Position numbers and translations under genes: made by a program. Shown here one piece after another: positions 43,703 through 46,472 of a DNA stretch of 46,472 bases. How positions within the stretch are numbered: the stretch's first letter is position 1; every line of letters starts with the position of its first letter. The notes under the pieces are model-generated. The model was not told the DNA's origin. It did not search any database and saw only the letters and a program-made list of their open reading frames with translations. Source of the DNA: CAYMRB01 sp964392615 (GTDB lineage Bacteria; Planctomycetota; UBA8108); NCBI GenBank assembly GCA_964392615.1, contig CAYMRB010000014.1, positions 1-46,472 of the forward strand, given 5' to 3'.

Positions 43703-44102
43703 AGCCGCGAGCTGCGACCGGGCCGACGAAGGCCCCTACCGTGCTCCGGAGGGCGAGCTCGTGGCGCCGCATCGTCGCGGACTGCATCCAGCGGTAGCTG
43801 CGACGTCCGCCATGCCGTTCCCGTTCATCGGCGTGGCGCTCGGGTTCGTGACCGAGCCGTTCCTGCAGATGTTCGATGACATCGGCAAGGAGCTCCCTCT
43901 TCTCACGCAACTCATCACCAGTGCGCCAACCGTCGCGTCACCCGTCGCGGGGCTCCTGCTCGGTGTGACGTGCTACTTCGCCCTGACCAGCCGGCACTGG
44001 CCGGTGGCCCTGCCCTTCTTCTTCTTCCTGCTGGCCGCCTGGGTCGGCCTCGTCGTCATCGGGCTGTTCCTGCCGCTCGTGGGGATCATCCAAGGGATCT
44101 GA
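43692..44102 (+). CDS. Small membrane protein, function unknown
   Basis: The 136-residue protein has a hydrophilic N-terminus (about 40 residues) followed by three hydrophobic stretches: FPFIGVALGFV, VASPVAGLLLGVTCYFAL, and VALPFFFFLLAAWVGLVVIGLFLPLVGIIQGI. The order of a MFDDIGKELPLLTQLI segment, a TM and a terminal LFLPLVGII vaguely recalls the C-terminal part of GspF-type secretion proteins, but the match is too weak to name it. GGAGAGGG precedes the ATG at 43692, which overlaps the end of the Rpn-like gene, so the two are translated together. It is convergent with the next gene, with 15 bases between the stops. Confidence 0.6.
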   Translation: MIDEAASCDRADEGPYRAPEGELVAPHRRGLHPAVAATSAMPFPFIGVALGFVTEPFLQMFDDIGKELPLLTQLITSAPTVASPVAGLLLGVTCYFALTSRHWPVALPFFFFLLAAWVGLVVIGLFLPLVGIIQGI

Positions 44103-44117
44103 TCGGGCTGGCGGCAC

Positions 44118-45233
44118 CTACCCGCGCAGCCGCGTCCACAGATTCGTCAGAAACGCCCGGTTGTCGAGGCCGAGGTACTCCAACCGCCCGCCCATGCGCG
44201 AGAACGACTTGCAGAAGCGCACGTAGTACGCGGGGTGGTCCTGCGGCGGCTCGCCCGCTGACCAATCCCACGTCGATGGTGCCAGGTCGTTGACGAGGAC
44301 GTAGAAGTCGTCGAGCGACGCTCCCTCCTGTCGGCTGACGTTTCGGGCCATCGAGATGGACTTCTCGAAGATCATCGGCGACATCACCGACGAGCCGACC
44401 GACAGGTACACTCCGCCCTGCAGACGGCTGACCATGTCGGCGAAGATCAGGAAGTCGGTCATCGCGGTCCGTCCGACCGCGCCGCCGTGAAACGCCGGGT
44501 GCGTGTAGACGATGTCCTGCCCGATTCCCGGGTGCACGGTGAACGGAACGTCACGGCAATAGCAGGCTGCCTGCACGCTGCGATGCGCGAACGGGTGCGG
44601 CAACGGCTTCTCGCCCGGCGCGACGATGCCCTCTTCGATCACCGCGAGCAGATCGGCCATCGCCGCGAGACGAGCGCCGCGCGCCGACGCGCCGCCCGCG
44701 AGGGCGCCCGCGATGCGATTGCGCAGCTCCTCCGGATCCGGCACGACCAGACGCTCCTCGGCGGCCATGCGACCGACCGACGCGCCGTAGCCGAGGCGGT
44801 CGATCGCGCCGAGAAGCAGCGCGAGACCGATCGAGCCACCGGTCTCGTTCCAGATGCCGAACTGCCCCTCGGCGACGTACGCTCGCACGTCCTCGCAGCT
44901 GCGACCGAGGAATCCGAACTCCCAATCGTGAATCGAGCCGGCTCCGTTCGTCGCGACGTGCGTGATCCAGCCCTCCTCGACCAGCCGGATCAGCAGCGGC
45001 CCGAGCCCGTTCTTGATCAGGTGAGCGCCGTGGCAGATGGCCACAGGCGCACCGCGATCACGCGCCGCGCGCACCTCCGCCGCGACGCCGTCGATCATCT
45101 CGGCAGCTGCCGCGTCGATCGACGCGGGCGAATCGTCCGGGTCGACGAGGATCTTCTCGATCTCGAACTTGCTGCGCCGCGAGTCGACGGGGAGGAACTT
45201 CAGTCGGGTACGGTCGAAGCCGGAATGCGCCAT
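44118..45233 (-). CDS. Deoxyhypusine-synthase-like protein of unknown function
   Basis: The 371-residue soluble protein contains CHGAHLIKNGLGPLLIRLVE and then WITHVATNGAGSIHDWEF, which resemble the nucleotide-binding part of the deoxyhypusine synthase fold (the GPLI-R-LIE pattern and the THVATNGAG-HD motif). A later block is VHPGIGQDIVYTHPAFHGG followed by SVGSSVMSPMIFEKSISMAR. Bacteria lack the eIF5A target of classical deoxyhypusine synthase; bacterial relatives often act in polyamine metabolism, but the catalytic lysine region could not be matched, so no activity is assigned. ATG 45233 was chosen over an in-frame TTG at 45248; there is no clear ribosome site. No other polyamine gene is in the window. 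Confidence 0.55.
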   Translation of the reverse strand: MAHSGFDRTRLKFLPVDSRRSKFEIEKILVDPDDSPASIDAAAAEMIDGVAAEVRAARDRGAPVAICHGAHLIKNGLGPLLIRLVEEGWITHVATNGAGSIHDWEFGFLGRSCEDVRAYVAEGQFGIWNETGGSIGLALLLGAIDRLGYGASVGRMAAEERLVVPDPEELRNRIAGALAGGASARGARLAAMADLLAVIEEGIVAPGEKPLPHPFAHRSVQAACYCRDVPFTVHPGIGQDIVYTHPAFHGGAVGRTAMTDFLIFADMVSRLQGGVYLSVGSSVMSPMIFEKSISMARNVSRQEGASLDDFYVLVNDLAPSTWDWSAGEPPQDHPAYYVRFCKSFSRMGGRLEYLGLDNRAFLTNLWTRLRG

Positions 45234-45324
45234 CGGGGAGGGTTCCAAGGACCGGTTTTCGTGGTCGTTGTACCACAGGACACGGTTCCCATGAACAACG
45301 CCGGCCGGTGGTCGGCGGTCGGCG

Positions 45325-46472
45325 CTACGGAATGCAGCGTTCCGCGCATCCCTCGATCGGCACGCAGCGGTTCCCCAGCGTGTGCCCTGGCCCCCCCTGG
45401 AACAGGTGCGCGAGCAGATTGATCGCGTCGGTCAGCCCGACGACATCGTCCGCGTCGAAGTCGACCAGCGTGACATTCGCCGGATCGGACGCGCTCCCAT
45501 CGCCACACGGCAGCAGGACGGACACGCCCCCGAAGAGATGACGCAGCAGCGCGATCGCGTCCGAGACGTCGAGGCGCGCGTCACCGTTCGCGTCACCGGG
45601 CAAGCGTCGGCCGCCCTCGCCGTCATCGAACTCCGGGAAGCCCGGCGAGCCGAGCGCGTCGACGCTGGGACGCCAGCTCGCCGCGAGTTGCCACGAGTCC
45701 CGCTCGCCGTACGGATCGCGGATGACGAGGGATGCCCCGGCGCCATCGGTCTCCGGATACCACGCGTCTTCGTAGTGGAACGCGAGCTGTTCCTCGCCGA
45801 GCGGGCCGACGAGCCGCAGCTCCTCACCTGCGTTGTCGAGACGGCCGCGATACTCGCCGGCGACGAGAATCTGCGCGAGGTCGTATCTCTCCGCGAACGC
45901 TCGAATGTTCTCCACCAGGACGACGATCTCACCGGGCTGCAGACGAGTGACCGCGCTGTCCGTGAAGTCGAATCGGATGCCGCCGTCGATGCGCACGCCA
46001 TCGAGGTCGAGCTCTCGGTCGCCGACGTTCTGCAGCTCGATGAACTCGAACTCCCCCTCGTCGTACTCGCTGTCCTCCGCTGGTGGCGCCGGATGGTACA
46101 GGATCTCGGTAACGCGCAGGTGCATGTCAACGACGAACAGCGCCTCGTTCAGAGCGCTCCACGTGCCGCCCGAGTAGGCTCGCGACTTCACGAGTGCCGC
46201 CCCGTCGAGCGTCACGCCGGCGCTGCCTCCCCCACTGACCACGAGCTCCGGCAGGAACAGGAGATCGCTGCTCCCCGCCGTACGGTTCATGCCGTGGATT
46301 GCGAGCACGTTGCCCCCCGCTCGAAGCGCGGGCAAGGAGTCGGTCACGTCGAAGCTCTCGTACACGACCGCCTGACTGTCCGCATGACTCAGGGTCGCGA
46401 CCGAGTTCCAGGCAGGGTTCTCCGGCGCGTTCGCCGCGCGGAGCCGCACGACCCCGCGGTAGCGCCCGGCAT
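45325..46472 (-). CDS. Lamin-tail/dockerin-like secreted protein (5' end beyond window)
   Basis: The frame is open to the right edge, so only the C-terminal 382 residues are present. A jelly-roll-like end (ESFDVTDSLPALRAGGNVLA; LLFLPELVVSGG) is followed by a lamin-tail domain (about residues 115-280: RVTEILYHPAPPAED; FIELQNVGDRELDLDGVRID; GEIVVLVENIRAFAERYDL). The dockerin-like tail has two calcium loops (GDANGDARLDVSDAIALLRH; DFDADDVVGLTDAINLLAHL) and a Cys-bearing end (CVPIEGCAERCIP). It shares the domain order of the last parts of the two giant genes to its left but shows no CotH part in the window. Probably secreted; ligand unknown. Confidence 0.8.
   Translation of the reverse strand, partial: AGRYRGVVRLRAANAPENPAWNSVATLSHADSQAVVYESFDVTDSLPALRAGGNVLAIHGMNRTAGSSDLLFLPELVVSGGGSAGVTLDGAALVKSRAYSGGTWSALNEALFVVDMHLRVTEILYHPAPPAEDSEYDEGEFEFIELQNVGDRELDLDGVRIDGGIRFDFTDSAVTRLQPGEIVVLVENIRAFAERYDLAQILVAGEYRGRLDNAGEELRLVGPLGEEQLAFHYEDAWYPETDGAGASLVIRDPYGERDSWQLAASWRPSVDALGSPGFPEFDDGEGGRRLPGDANGDARLDVSDAIALLRHLFGGVSVLLPCGDGSASDPANVTLVDFDADDVVGLTDAINLLAHLFQGGPGHTLGNRCVPIEGCAERCIP

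Noticed and set aside
45234..45324. A -10-like TACAAC before the deoxyhypusine-synthase-like gene
   Set aside because: The -35 candidate is at a poor spacing; a chance match is likely.

Overview
The window is GC-rich and gene-dense, and looks like a planctomycete or a close relative (Planctomycetota). This is inferred from the combination of gene families: two HzsA-related cytochrome/propeller proteins, a PQQ-type propeller protein, giant lamin-tail/CotH/dockerin-like secreted proteins, a NapH-like ferredoxin fused to TPRs, a neutral-ceramidase-like protein, and a formylglycine-type domain fused to an HzsA-like protein. No rRNA, tRNA or CRISPR array was seen.

Left part (1-15.1 kb), mostly core metabolism. 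A 2-oxoacid dehydrogenase E2 gene faces lipB, the octanoyltransferase that starts lipoylation of such E2 proteins. ftsH and a ceramidase-like gene run rightward and end at a long hairpin (6025-6087). From there a leftward run holds an ECF sigma factor, its zinc-finger anti-sigma factor, and the nitrogen-sensing module glnD-glnK-amt. A Tm-1-like/UPF0261 gene and a PEP-hydrolase-like TIM-barrel gene follow as a rightward pair.

Middle (15.1-31.1 kb), envelope and redox genes. A leftward operon holds a PQQ-like propeller with a methyltransferase-like N-terminus, then an HzsA-like/FGE fusion, then an 81-residue two-TM protein coupled by ATGA. Rightward genes encode a beta-helix protein, a Dabb lipoprotein, a NapH-like polyferredoxin with TPRs, and a second HzsA-like protein with an F5/8 discoidin domain. 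A rhomboid-TPR protease converges on the last of these with abutting stop codons.

Right part (31.1-46.5 kb), giant secreted proteins. Two tandem paralogues of about 1,820-1,850 residues carry lamin-tail domains, a CotH-kinase domain, an IPT/TIG domain and a dockerin-like tail. The downstream copy is split by one in-frame TAG (34468-34470). Beyond them lie an Rpn/YhgA-like nuclease gene, a small membrane protein, a deoxyhypusine-synthase-like protein and a third lamin-tail/dockerin gene that runs off the right edge.

A dispersed element bounded by 15-bp inverted repeats occurs twice: complete at 31160-31317, and as its right 98 bp at 1-98.
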